The notes: generated by a model from the sequence alone, not told the origin. A stretch of 64,000 bases of DNA from JADLBR01 sp964651705 (GCA_964651705.1 CAZYWZ010000012.1:1-64000); one strand, 5' to 3'; shown: positions 48,896-57,983, counted from the stretch's first letter. A program made the numbers and translations.

Positions 48896-50302
48896 ATGAC
48901 AACCCGAACCACCATCCTCGCATTTCTCGCCAGCGCCGCGCTGGCCGCCGCCGCGGAGAACGTCCCCCCGCCGGGATTCGCGGCGCTGTTCAACGGCAAG
49001 GACCTTTCCGGCTGGTACGGATGGGGCACGCGCGACCCGGCGGAATTCTGGGCGATGACCCCCGAGCAGCAGGCGGAATACAAGAAGCAATCGATCGAGG
49101 GCGGGCTGCCCGAGGGCAAGCGCGGCCCCGAGCACATCCGGGCCCATTGGCGCGTGGAAAACGGAGAACTGGTCAACGACGGCAAGGGCCTGTACCTCAC
49201 GACCGACAAGGACTACCGGGACTTCGATCTGTGGGTCCAGTACAAGGCCCTGCCCGACGGCGACAGCGGCGTGTACCTCCGCGGCACCCCGCAGGTGCAG
49301 ATCTGGGATTCGACCAAGGGCGACCCCAAGGGCAACGGGCAGGACAAGGGCTCCGGGGGGCTCTGGAACAACAGCCCGGGCGCGCCCGGCAAGGATCCCT
49401 CCAAGCGGATGGACAAGCCCTTCGGCGAGTGGAACCAGTTCAAGATCCGCATGGTCGGCGAGCGCGTCACCGTGGATTTCAATGGCGAGGTCGTCGTCGA
49501 TGACGCGGTGATGGAAAATTACTTCGCGAACAGGGCGCTCAAGGCCGCGACCGCGGCCGCCCAGAAGGCCAAGCAGCCGCCACCGCCAGAGCCAGAATTG
49601 AAAGACCCCATCTACGCCAAAGGCCCGATCCAGCTGCAGACGCACGGCAGCGAGATCCGCTGGCGCAATGTATTCATCCGGGAGATCCCCCCCGACGAGG
49701 CCAACCGCATCCTCTCGGCCAACGAGACGGGTTTCACGCGCCTGGACAACGGCAAGGACCTGGGCAACTGGCAGGGCGATGTGGACAACTACGAGGTCGT
49801 CGATGGCGCCATCGTCTGCAAGCAGGACAAGGGCGGCAACCTGCTCTCCATGGAAGAGTACGGCGACGCCTGCATCCGGATGGAGTTCAAGCTGCCCCCG
49901 GCCGGCAACAATGGCGTCGCGCTCCGGACGCCGCTCAAGGGCAGCGCCGCCTGGGATGGTCTCGAGATCCAGGTCCTGGATACCGAGGGCTATCTGGCCA
50001 CGGGCAAGCAGCTGAAGCCCTATCAGGTGCACGGTTCGGTCTACGGCTGTGTCCCCGCCAAGACCGGATACCTGCGGCCCGCGGGCGAGTGGAACTTCCA
50101 GGAGATCGAGGTGCGCGGACAAAACATCCGCGTGACGCTCAACGGCACGACCATCCTGAACACCGATCTGGACAGGCTGGACCGAACGACGCTCGACCCG
50201 AAACGCATCCCCAAGGGCCTGGATAAGAAGACCGGTTTCATAGGTTTCGCCGGCCACAAGGATCCCGTCGCCTTCCGCAACATCCGCGTGAAGCGGCTGT
50301 GA
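48896..50302 (+). CDS. Secreted protein with two DUF1080 (3-keto-disaccharide hydrolase-type) domains
   Basis: 468 residues with a signal peptide (ILAFLASAALAAAAENVPPP). Two concanavalin-like DUF1080 domains follow: the first (about 25-265) starts FAALFNGKDLSGWYGWG and contains GDSGVYLRGTPQVQIWD; the second (about 275-468) starts FTRLDNGKDLGNWQGD and contains NNGVALRTPLKGSAAWDGLE. The family includes 3-keto-glucoside hydrolases of glycan and glycoside breakdown. It opens the co-oriented sugar-degradation island and is followed after 6 nt by a membrane protein gene. Confidence 0.88.
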   Translation: MTTRTTILAFLASAALAAAAENVPPPGFAALFNGKDLSGWYGWGTRDPAEFWAMTPEQQAEYKKQSIEGGLPEGKRGPEHIRAHWRVENGELVNDGKGLYLTTDKDYRDFDLWVQYKALPDGDSGVYLRGTPQVQIWDSTKGDPKGNGQDKGSGGLWNNSPGAPGKDPSKRMDKPFGEWNQFKIRMVGERVTVDFNGEVVVDDAVMENYFANRALKAATAAAQKAKQPPPPEPELKDPIYAKGPIQLQTHGSEIRWRNVFIREIPPDEANRILSANETGFTRLDNGKDLGNWQGDVDNYEVVDGAIVCKQDKGGNLLSMEEYGDACIRMEFKLPPAGNNGVALRTPLKGSAAWDGLEIQVLDTEGYLATGKQLKPYQVHGSVYGCVPAKTGYLRPAGEWNFQEIEVRGQNIRVTLNGTTILNTDLDRLDRTTLDPKRIPKGLDKKTGFIGFAGHKDPVAFRNIRVKRL

Positions 50303-50308
50303 GGCCCC

Positions 50309-50908
50309 ATGGATGCCGCCGCCGAAACAAGGACGTGCCGCTTGGCCCTGCCGACGCTGTGCGGGGCGATCGGCGGCTTTCTCAACGCCCTCCTGCTCTG
50401 GCTGCAGGTCCCGGAGAGGGTTGGCGAATTTAAGCCGATCATCCTCGTGTGTGGGGCGATCCACGGGGCGGTCCTCGCCACCTGTGGGATCGCCGCCGCC
50501 AATCTCGCGCTGCGCCGCGCGCGGCTCCGCCCGCTGGTATGGCTCCTCGCCGGCTACGTCGCGGGATGGGCCTCCTGGGTGCCGACGCATGTGCTGGTCG
50601 CCGACAACCCTTTGCTGAAATCCCTCGTCTGGCCGTTCACGCTCGAGACGCGCTGGGCGGCCGCGTGGCTGCCGTTCCAGTACTTCGGTCTTGTCGCGTC
50701 ATGCCTCGCCGTGGCGCTCGTCGTGGCACCCGCCGGGATGCGGCGCTCCCCGTTCGGCCCGCGCGCCCTCGCCATCGCCTCGGGCATCCTCGGTTCCCTA
50801 TGGTTCTGGTGCGCGATCCAGGACGGCATGCGCCTCGCCTATTTCGCCGCGATCCACGGCGCCATCTGGGGCCTGCTCGTCGGCGCGGGCCTCGCGTGGA
50901 GGCGCTGA
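50309..50908 (+). CDS. Multipass membrane protein of unknown function
   Basis: 199 residues with about six hydrophobic segments (for example LCGAIGGFLNALLLWLQV, LVWLLAGYVAGWASWVP, ALAIASGILGSLWFWCAI). There is no recognisable family motif. It starts 6 nt after the DUF1080 gene, so it is probably co-expressed. Its TGA stop is the start of the 108-bp repeat that follows (CTGACTCCAAAATTGGG). Confidence 0.65.
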   Translation: MDAAAETRTCRLALPTLCGAIGGFLNALLLWLQVPERVGEFKPIILVCGAIHGAVLATCGIAAANLALRRARLRPLVWLLAGYVAGWASWVPTHVLVADNPLLKSLVWPFTLETRWAAAWLPFQYFGLVASCLAVALVVAPAGMRRSPFGPRALAIASGILGSLWFWCAIQDGMRLAYFAAIHGAIWGLLVGAGLAWRR

Positions 50909-51012
50909 CTCCAAAATTGGGTCGCGATGTAGGCTGCGCCTTGGCGCACGCGGACGGTCGATGCGGCGGCGTGCGCCAAGGCGCAGCCTACGATTTTCCC
51001 GGCCGGTGGGGC
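50905..51012 (+). repeat. 108-bp hairpin repeat (family B), copy 5
   Basis: The tag is spelled CTGACTCCAAAATTGGG and the far end CCGGTGGGGC. Loop GGACGGTCGATGCGGCG. Its first TGA is the stop of the upstream membrane protein gene. Confidence 0.88.
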
Positions 51013-51157
51013 GCCGAAGCCCGAAGGGGCTTCGCTACGGGTGAGAGCGCCGGCGCCACGCGGATCCCGTCTGAAGCAGCCCGATCCTCGCGCGAGAGCC
51101 GGCGTCCTTCGCGACGGTCTTTCTTGCGATCGCCTCGCCCGGCGGCACGCTGGTGGC

Positions 51158-52126
51158 ATGAAAGATGGCCGCGGGGTTAATGGCTTGCCGTGCCTCTCGA
51201 GTGGGGCGCTGGGCCGGATGTTGGGGTGCGCCGCGGGGTTGATGGGCGCAGTCTTGTCCGCGTGCGTTGCGATGGCGGGAGACCTTGGCCCGGAGGTGCG
51301 GGTGATGAGTTTTAACGTCCGCTACGGCACCGCCACGGACGGGGACAATCACTGGGACCGCCGCAAGGATTTCTTGGTCGCGACGATCCGCGCCTTCGAC
51401 CCCGATCTGCTCGGCACCCAGGAGACGCTGGAGTTTCAGCGGGACCATATCGCCGCGGGCCTGCCCGGATACGACCACGCGGGCGTCGGCCGAAATGACG
51501 GCCAGGCCGATGGCGAGATGATGGCGCTCTTTTACAAACGGGAGCGATTCGAGAGGCTCGACGGGGGCCATTTCTGGCTCAGCGAGACACCGGCGGTCGC
51601 CGGCAGCAAGAGCTGGGACAGCGCGCTGCCGCGCATGGTCACGTGGGTCAAGCTGCGCGACCGCCTCAATCCCGCCGGGAGGCCGGTGCTGTTCCTCAAC
51701 ACGCACTTCGATCACAAGGGCCCACAGGCCCGCGTGGAATCGGCCCGGCTGCTGCGGCGGCAGATGCGCGCCCTGGGCGCCGGATGCGCGATCGTGCTGA
51801 CCGGGGATTTTAATGCGGGGGAGGGGAGCGATCCGCACCGCGCCCTATTCGGCGAGATCGATCGCCAGAGGTCGCCCGTGGTGGACGCGTATCGCGTCGC
51901 CCGGCCCGGCCAGGGCGTCGAAGAGGGCACGTTCTCGGGTTTCCGGAGCGAGTCGACGACGGGGCCGCGCATCGATTGGATCGGCGCCTCGCGCGATTGG
52001 GAGATCCAGGAGGCCTCGATCGACCGCGCCGCGCGCGAAGGGCGGACGCCGTCGGATCACTTTCCGGTGACGGCGGTGCTCCGGCTGGAGCCGGCAGCCC
52101 GGCCGGAGCCCGAAGGTCCCAATTGA
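51158..52126 (+). CDS. Secreted endonuclease/exonuclease/phosphatase-family hydrolase
   Basis: 322 residues with an N-terminal hydrophobic export signal (LGCAAGLMGAVLSACVAMAG). Landmarks of the EEP fold are RVMSFNVRYGTATDGDNHWD, DLLGTQETLEFQRDHI (the Mg-binding Glu), VLFLNTHFDHKGP, IVLTGDFNAGEGSD and the C-terminal GRTPSDHFPVTAVL with the catalytic Asp-His. Secreted members of this group in Bacteroidetes and Verrucomicrobia lie in sugar-use loci, but their substrates (phosphodiesters, phospho-sugars or nucleic acid) are unsettled. It is followed by a sulfatase gene after 37 nt. Confidence 0.88.
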   Translation: MKDGRGVNGLPCLSSGALGRMLGCAAGLMGAVLSACVAMAGDLGPEVRVMSFNVRYGTATDGDNHWDRRKDFLVATIRAFDPDLLGTQETLEFQRDHIAAGLPGYDHAGVGRNDGQADGEMMALFYKRERFERLDGGHFWLSETPAVAGSKSWDSALPRMVTWVKLRDRLNPAGRPVLFLNTHFDHKGPQARVESARLLRRQMRALGAGCAIVLTGDFNAGEGSDPHRALFGEIDRQRSPVVDAYRVARPGQGVEEGTFSGFRSESTTGPRIDWIGASRDWEIQEASIDRAAREGRTPSDHFPVTAVLRLEPAARPEPEGPN

Positions 52127-52163
52127 GGCGACAGGTGCTATTCGGTAAAGAGGCACACGCGAC

Positions 52164-54020
52164 ATGACACATCCCATCCCGATCTTTGCCCTCGCGGCGC
52201 TGGGCGCCATCGGCGCGCGCGCGGACGCCGCCAGGCCCAACGTCCTGCTCGTCACCGTCGATGACATGAGCGCCGAATCCATCGGCGCCTTCGGCTGCAA
52301 GCTGGCGGACACCACGCCGCACATCGATCGCCTCGCGAGGCAGGGCGTGCGCTTCGACAACGCGCACGTGGTGGTCGGCAACTGCATGCCCTCGAGAAAC
52401 GTCATGTGGTCCGGACTGTATCCCCACAACAATGGCGTCGAGGGCTTCTATCCGGTGCCGGGGGCGAAATACCCGCACCTCGTGGACCTGATGAAGGGCG
52501 CGGGCTACTTCACCGGCATCCGCGGCAAGGTCTCGCACTCCACGCCGTATCACCCCTACGCGTGGGACGCCTTCCTCGACGACCTTCCCGACGGGAGCAA
52601 GGCCCACCCCAAGAACGTCAAATCCTACGGGATCTCGGCCGCCGAGGGCATCCGCCAGGCGAAGGCCGCGGGAAAACCGTTCTGCCTCCTGATCAACATC
52701 TCCGACCCGCACAAGCCTTTCTATGCCGAGGGAAAAAAGGGCGAGACCATCCCCGACCCGAATGTGCCCTCGCGCGTCTTCACGCCCGATGAGGTGCCGG
52801 TGCCCGGTTTCCTATTCGACGACCCGGTCGTCCGCAAGGAGCTGTCCCACTATTACTCCTCGGTGCGCCGCGCGGACGATTGCTTTGGGGAGATCCTCCG
52901 CGCGCTCGATGCGGCCGGCGAGACGGCCAACACCCTGATCGTCTTCCTGTCGGACCACGGCATGCCGCTGCCGTTCTCGAAGACGCAGGTCTACCACGAC
53001 AGCAGCCGCACGCCGCTGTTCTTCGTGTGGCCGGGGGTCCTGCCGCAGGATCGGGCCGACAAGCGGCACATGGTGTCCACCGTCGATCTCCTCCCGACGC
53101 TGCTGGAATTGCTTCACATCACCCATCCCGGGAAGATGGATGGCCGCTCGTTCGCCGCGCTGCTCGACGGTCGTGAGGAGACGAACCGCGACTGGGTCAT
53201 CAAGGAGTACAACGAGAACGCCGGCGGCTTCCGCAACCCGATGCGCGCCATCGAGACCCTCCACGACCTCTACATATTCAACCCTTGGTCCAACGGGGAG
53301 CGCGACATGGCCACCGCCACCATCGGCACCCCGACCTACCGCCGCATGGCCGAATTGGCCAACTCCGACCCCGCCATCGCCGCGCGCCACGACCTCTTCA
53401 TCCATCGTGTGCCCGAGGAATTCTACGCGGTCGCCCGCGACCCCGATTGCCTGCGGAACCTCATCGCCGAGGCCCCGCATCAAGAGAGGTTGCTCGATTG
53501 CCGCTCGCGGCTCGAGACTTGGATGGTCGATGCGGGCGACCCGATGCTCGACGTGTTCCGCAAGCGCGAGGACCCCGCCGCCCGAGAGGCGTTCATGGTG
53601 GCGCAAGAGGCCGAGACCGCCGCGCGCAAGACGGAAAAGAAAGGCAAGGGCGGGGCCAGGAAGAAGGGCGGCAAGACGGGCGCCGACGCCCCGGCCAAGG
53701 GAGGGAAGGGGAAGGCCCAAGGACTCATCGCCTTCGTCCTCCCCGAGGTGATCGAGGCGGGCAAGCCGGTGACGATAGGCATCGACCATCACCTTCCCGC
53801 GGACATGGGCGATCAGGTGCTCACCGTCACCCTCAAGGCCGGCACCCGCCGCATCGACCGGAAAACCGTCGCCGCCAAGGGCGATGGCACCGCGCGCGTG
53901 GTATTCGATATCGCCCCGGGCCTCGACGAGACCGTCAACTTCGCCGCCTTCGTCGGCGAAGATTACCAGACATCCCCGCAGCACATCACCACCGAGCCGC
54001 TCCCCGTCAAAGAGCCCTGA
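52164..54020 (+). CDS. Secreted type I sulfatase with C-terminal beta domain
   Basis: 618 residues with a signal peptide (IFALAALGAIGARADA). The formylglycine site is C74 in GNCMPSRNVMWSGLYPHN (CxPSR), needing maturation by a sulfatase-modifying enzyme. Metal ligands are in NVLLVTVDDMSAESIGAFG (with two Asp) and in LIVFLSDHGMPLPFSKTQVY. Iduronate/N-sulfoglucosamine-type sulfatases share these. A Lys/Gly-rich linker (about 490-520) leads to a beta domain (about 520-618). The stop codon lies in the tag CTGACTCGAAAATCGG. Sulfated fucan or a related sulfated glycan is a plausible substrate given GH29 next door. Confidence 0.93.
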   Translation: MTHPIPIFALAALGAIGARADAARPNVLLVTVDDMSAESIGAFGCKLADTTPHIDRLARQGVRFDNAHVVVGNCMPSRNVMWSGLYPHNNGVEGFYPVPGAKYPHLVDLMKGAGYFTGIRGKVSHSTPYHPYAWDAFLDDLPDGSKAHPKNVKSYGISAAEGIRQAKAAGKPFCLLINISDPHKPFYAEGKKGETIPDPNVPSRVFTPDEVPVPGFLFDDPVVRKELSHYYSSVRRADDCFGEILRALDAAGETANTLIVFLSDHGMPLPFSKTQVYHDSSRTPLFFVWPGVLPQDRADKRHMVSTVDLLPTLLELLHITHPGKMDGRSFAALLDGREETNRDWVIKEYNENAGGFRNPMRAIETLHDLYIFNPWSNGERDMATATIGTPTYRRMAELANSDPAIAARHDLFIHRVPEEFYAVARDPDCLRNLIAEAPHQERLLDCRSRLETWMVDAGDPMLDVFRKREDPAAREAFMVAQEAETAARKTEKKGKGGARKKGGKTGADAPAKGGKGKAQGLIAFVLPEVIEAGKPVTIGIDHHLPADMGDQVLTVTLKAGTRRIDRKTVAAKGDGTARVVFDIAPGLDETVNFAAFVGEDYQTSPQHITTEPLPVKEP

Positions 54021-54046
54021 CTCGAAAATCGGCCACGGGATCGGCC

Positions 54047-54124
54047 TGTAGGGCGCGGATTCCGATCCGCGCCACGAGGGCCCTGCCGGTTGCCCGTGGC
54101 GCGAAAGGGATTTCGCGCCCTACA
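54047..54124. repeat. Core palindrome A outside the 212-bp element
   Basis: A 78-bp copy flanked on the left by TCGGCCACGGGATCGGCC, as at 6723-6800. It is part of the 517-bp gene-free stretch 54021-54537. Confidence 0.85.
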
Positions 54125-54170
54125 TTTTCACCCCCGGTGGTGCCCCGCGCGCGGGGCACGGGATCTAGCC

Positions 54171-54257
54171 AGAAACTTCGTCCCCGCTGGCATCTCACAG
54201 AGATGCCCTACAAATTTTGTAGGCCGCCTGTGCCAGGCGGCAGCGGGAATGAAGTTT
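54171..54257. repeat. Family G repeat with inverted ends
   Basis: Outer arms GAAACTTCGTCCCCGCTG and CAGCGGGAATGAAGTTTC are imperfect complements. Inside lie hairpins GGCATCTCACAGAGATGCC, CTACAAATTTTGTAG and CCGCCTGTGCCAGGCGG. Part of it recurs at 8272-8335 and a fragment at 58218-58247. Confidence 0.75.
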
Positions 54258-54316
54258 CCCCCTGATTGACGCAGCGCCCCCGCGCGCCGGGGGCGGGGCT
54301 GACTCAGAAGTTTGGA

Positions 54317-54390
54317 ATGTAGCCACGGTCGTCAGACCGTGGACGCGTTGGCCCAGCGCCCGGGCCCATCTGTTACCAGATGGGCTACGG
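54317..54390 (+). repeat. Families F and E composite repeat, copy 2
   Basis: CCACGGTCGTCAGACCGTGG (54323-54342) followed by GCCCATCTGTTACCAGATGGGC (54364-54385), the same order as at 21063-21136. Confidence 0.75.
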
Positions 54391-54537
54391 TTCCCGACCC
54401 GCCGACCGTCCGGTCACCCGCCACCGCAATACAAAGGTCAATAATCGCCATGCGCCGGTCAATTGGGGCCATGGCACCGCGCGCCTTGTCGGGTATTGTA
54501 CGGTCCGAAGGCAACCCCGTACCCAGGGAGGACGACC

Positions 54538-56064
54538 ATGACCACCCGAACCCCGATGTATCTGACCCTCGCTATCCTCTTGGCCGCTTCCCTCGCGGTC
54601 TCCGCCGAGGAAGCGCCCTTCCAGCCCAGCCGGGAATCCCTCCGGCAGTACCGTTGCCCGGAGTGGTTCCGCGACGCGAAGTTTGGCATCTGGTCGCATT
54701 GGGGACCCCAGTGCGTGCCGATGTGGGGCGACTGGTACGCCAAGAACATGTACGTTCCCGGCGCCCACCGCGGCCAGTACGCGCACCACGTCGAGACGTA
54801 CGGTCACCCGTCGAAATTCGGGTACAAGGACATCATCCCTCTCTGGAAGGCGGAGAAGTTCGACCCGGATCGCCTGATGGGCCTATACAAGGCCGCGGGC
54901 GCCAAGTACTTCGTGAGCATGGGGGTCCACCACGACAACTTCGACCTCTGGGATTCAAAGCACCACGAGTGGAATGCGGTCGCCATGGGCCCGAAGCGCG
55001 ACATCGTGGGCGCGTGGAAGGAGGCCGCGCAAAAACAGGGCCTGAAGTTTGGCGTCTCCGAGCACCTTGGCGCCAGTTTCACGTGGTTCCAGACGAGCCA
55101 CGGCGCGGACAAGGAGGGGCCGTTGGCCGGCGTCCCGTACGATGGCGCTGACCCGAAATGGCAGGACCTCTACCACCCGCCCGCCGCGCCCGATGACACG
55201 GCCTGGTACACCACCGACAAGGACTGGCCCAAGAAGTGGCTGGCCCGCATCACGGACCTGGTGGATCAGTACCAGCCGGACCTCCTGTACACGGATGGCT
55301 CGCTGCCATTCGGCGAGGTCGGGCGCGCGATGCTCGCGCATTATTACAATTCGAATCGGGCGAGGCACGGCGGCAGCCTGGAGGCCGTCTATTGCCTCAA
55401 GGACCCCCGGAAGCCCCAGGGCGGCAACAGCGAATATCTCGAGGGCATCGGCGTGCAGGACGTCGAGCGCGGCGGTCTGGCGGAGATCAAGCCGCAGCCC
55501 TGGCAGACCGACACCTCCATCGGCGACTGGTTCTACAACAAGAATTGGAAGGCCAAGGACACCGGCACCATGTACCGCTCCCCCGCCTGGGTCATCCGCA
55601 ACCTCGTCGATATCGTCAGCAAGAATGGCAACATGTTGCTCAACGTCATCCAGCGCCCCGACGGCTCGCTGGATCCCGAGGTCGAGCAACTCTTGTCCGA
55701 GATGGCCGACTGGATGAAGGTCAACGGCGAGGCCATCTTCGAGACGCGGCCATGGGAGGTCTTCGGCGAGGGCGAGGCCAAGGTCGAGGCGGGCCACTTC
55801 AAGGAGGATTTCAACTTCACCGCAAAGGACATCCGCTTCACCAGATCGAAGGATGGGAAGGCCGTCTACGCCATCGCGCTCGGCTTGCCCGACGGCGAGG
55901 TCCGCATCCAATCGTTGGCCAAGGGCAAGGCGCCCGTTTCTGAGGTGCGTTTGCTCGGGAGCGACGAGAAGCTCCCCTGGAAACAGGATGCCGATGCCCT
56001 CGTGATCCAGAAACCCAACTCGTGGCCCTGCAAGCATGCCGTGGCGTTCAAGATCGGAGGATGA
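54538..56064 (+). CDS. Secreted GH29 alpha-L-fucosidase
   Basis: 508 residues with a signal peptide (LTLAILLAASLAVSAEEAP). The GH29 barrel is shown by RDAKFGIWSHWGPQCVPMWG, AKYFVSMGVHHDNFDLWDSK and the nucleophile D253 in PDLLYTDGSLPFGEV. A C-terminal beta domain (about 400-508) follows. The start has GGGAGGACGACC upstream. The enzyme hydrolyses terminal alpha-L-fucose, and the neighbouring sulfatases suggest a sulfated fucan- or fucose-containing algal or animal glycan. It is co-oriented with both sulfatases and the following GH127 and GH43-GH78 genes. Confidence 0.94.
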   Translation: MTTRTPMYLTLAILLAASLAVSAEEAPFQPSRESLRQYRCPEWFRDAKFGIWSHWGPQCVPMWGDWYAKNMYVPGAHRGQYAHHVETYGHPSKFGYKDIIPLWKAEKFDPDRLMGLYKAAGAKYFVSMGVHHDNFDLWDSKHHEWNAVAMGPKRDIVGAWKEAAQKQGLKFGVSEHLGASFTWFQTSHGADKEGPLAGVPYDGADPKWQDLYHPPAAPDDTAWYTTDKDWPKKWLARITDLVDQYQPDLLYTDGSLPFGEVGRAMLAHYYNSNRARHGGSLEAVYCLKDPRKPQGGNSEYLEGIGVQDVERGGLAEIKPQPWQTDTSIGDWFYNKNWKAKDTGTMYRSPAWVIRNLVDIVSKNGNMLLNVIQRPDGSLDPEVEQLLSEMADWMKVNGEAIFETRPWEVFGEGEAKVEAGHFKEDFNFTAKDIRFTRSKDGKAVYAIALGLPDGEVRIQSLAKGKAPVSEVRLLGSDEKLPWKQDADALVIQKPNSWPCKHAVAFKIGG

Positions 56065-56162
56065 CCCGGACCTCGCCCGCATCGGATGAACGGGGCTGGG
56101 GCTTTGATCATGACGATTGAGTTGACGACCCGTGTGGCCCGCGACAGCGGCCCGGGGACGGT

Positions 56163-56284
56163 CCGCACTCCAAAGCCCTTCGGCCGAAGTGGCGCCGCAT
56201 CTTTCGGTGATAGCGGAGCACACGAGGGCCAGACGGATTTCGCGCGCGGCGCTTTGGAGTGCGGTGCGTCCTCGCACCGCTTTG
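56163..56284. repeat. Inverted repeat J, inside the frame before the sulfatase
   Basis: CCGCACTCCAAAGC (56163-56176) and GCTTTGGAGTGCGG (56251-56264) form 14-bp arms around 74 nt, and GCGGTGCGTCCTCGCACCGC (56261-56280) is an adjacent hairpin. It overlaps the open frame that could extend the sulfatase to 56086. Confidence 0.65.
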
Positions 56285-56295
56285 GATGCCATATT

Positions 56296-57951
56296 TTGCG
56301 CACCCTCCCCATCACGCCCCACCCGCGCCGTTCGGACCCCGCCCCAGACCGCATCGGGCAAATACTGGCGCATTTGATCGCGAGCGCCCTCCTGCTGCTG
56401 GCGGTCCCCGCGACATCCGCGGCCGCCGATCCCGCCAAGCGGCCCAACATCCTCTTCGTCTTGTCCGATGACCACGCCGCGCACGCCATCGGGGCCTACG
56501 GCGGGCGCCTGGCCCCGCTGGATCCGACGCCGAACATCGATCGCCTCGCGCGCGAGGGCATCCTCCTCAGGAACGTCTTTTGCGAGAACGCGATCTGCGT
56601 CCCCAGCCGATCGACGATCCTGACGGGCCAGTATTCGCACCGCCATGGCCTCACGACGCTCAACGGCTCGCTGTCGCCGGAGCGACAGACGCTCCCGCAC
56701 GAGATGAGGCGCGCCGGCTACGAGACCGCGATCATCGGCAAGTGGCACCTCGGCGCCGAGCCCGCCGCGTTCGATTATTACTGCGTCCTGCCCGGCCAGG
56801 GCTCGTATTTTAACCCGATCTTTCACGCGCATCCCGACACCCCGGCGCTGCTCCCGCCCCCGCTGAAACGCGAGTTGCCGCAACCGTTGCCCGCGTGGCC
56901 AGAGAACACCTTCCGCATCGCCGGAGCCGATTGCCTGCATGTTGACGACGCCATCACCAACATCTCCCTGGCCTGGCTGAAACACCGCAGGTCGAAGGAC
57001 CGGCCCTTCTTCCTGATGCACCACTTCAAGGGGCCGCACGACAACTTCGAGAACGCCGAGCGCCACGACTTCCTCTACGACGAGACGAAAATCCCCGAGC
57101 CCGATAGCCTGCGCCACCGCGGCAACCACGGCCCCATCGGTCAACCGCTCTACGGAACCTCGGTCTCGAAGCGCAACGCCCGCCGCAACATGGGCCACCA
57201 CATGTTCGTGGATCCCGGCCTTCCCGACGACCAGTACACCGACGTTAGCTACCAGCGATACCTCAAGAAATTTCTCCGCACCGTCCGAGGCGTGGACGAC
57301 AACGTCGGGCGCTTGCTCGACTGCCTCAGAGAGACTGGGGAACTCGACAACACCGTCATCATCTACACCGCAGACCAGGGCTTCATGCTCGGCGAGCACG
57401 ATTACATCGACAAACGCTGGATGTACGAGGAGAGCCTCCGCATGCCGCTCCTCGTCCGCTACCCGAACGCCATCCGGGCGGGATCGGCCGGCGACGCCAT
57501 CATCAGCAACGTGGACTTCGCCCCCACCCTGCTCGATTTCGCCGGCGCCGCCGCGCCCGCCGACATGCAGGGCCGCAGTTTCCGCCCCATCCTCGAGACG
57601 GGAGCCGCGCCCCCCGGTTGGCCCGATGCCGCATACTACCGCTACTGGATGCACATGGCGCACCACGACAACCCCGCCCACTACGGGATACGCACCCGCG
57701 ATTTCAAACTGATCTTCTTCTATGGCCTGCCGCTCGATGCCCCGGGCGCCCTGAAAGTAACGACCCCCGCCCACTGGGAGCTCTACGACCTCCGAAAAGA
57801 TCCCCACGAGATGAACAATTCCTATGCGGATCCCGCCTACGCCGATACCGTGCAACAGCTCAAGGCGCGGCTGGCCCGCCTCAAGCAACAGGTCGGCGAC
57901 GCCGACGACAGGTACCCGGAACTGATCAAACGCCTCCGAGATACCGAGTGA
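56296..57951 (+). CDS. Secreted type I sulfatase (second)
   Basis: About 551 residues if begun at TTG 56296, which gives an N-terminus with several Arg before the hydrophobic signal LIASALLLLAVPATSAAA. An ATG at 56086 would add 70 residues translated from repeat J, and I think that is unlikely. The formylglycine Cys is C101 in ENAICVPSRSTILTGQYSHR. The metal-binding NILFVLSDDHAAHAIGAYGG and VIIYTADQGFMLGEHDYIDK are present. A C-terminal ELYDLRKDPHEMNNSYADP is typical of glycosaminoglycan- or algal-glycan sulfatases. It is co-oriented with GH29 upstream, and the true start is the main doubt. Confidence 0.9.
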   Translation: MRTLPITPHPRRSDPAPDRIGQILAHLIASALLLLAVPATSAAADPAKRPNILFVLSDDHAAHAIGAYGGRLAPLDPTPNIDRLAREGILLRNVFCENAICVPSRSTILTGQYSHRHGLTTLNGSLSPERQTLPHEMRRAGYETAIIGKWHLGAEPAAFDYYCVLPGQGSYFNPIFHAHPDTPALLPPPLKRELPQPLPAWPENTFRIAGADCLHVDDAITNISLAWLKHRRSKDRPFFLMHHFKGPHDNFENAERHDFLYDETKIPEPDSLRHRGNHGPIGQPLYGTSVSKRNARRNMGHHMFVDPGLPDDQYTDVSYQRYLKKFLRTVRGVDDNVGRLLDCLRETGELDNTVIIYTADQGFMLGEHDYIDKRWMYEESLRMPLLVRYPNAIRAGSAGDAIISNVDFAPTLLDFAGAAAPADMQGRSFRPILETGAAPPGWPDAAYYRYWMHMAHHDNPAHYGIRTRDFKLIFFYGLPLDAPGALKVTTPAHWELYDLRKDPHEMNNSYADPAYADTVQQLKARLARLKQQVGDADDRYPELIKRLRDTE

Positions 57952-57983
57952 CCGGAGCCATGCGCTCGCGGAACGGTCGGACC

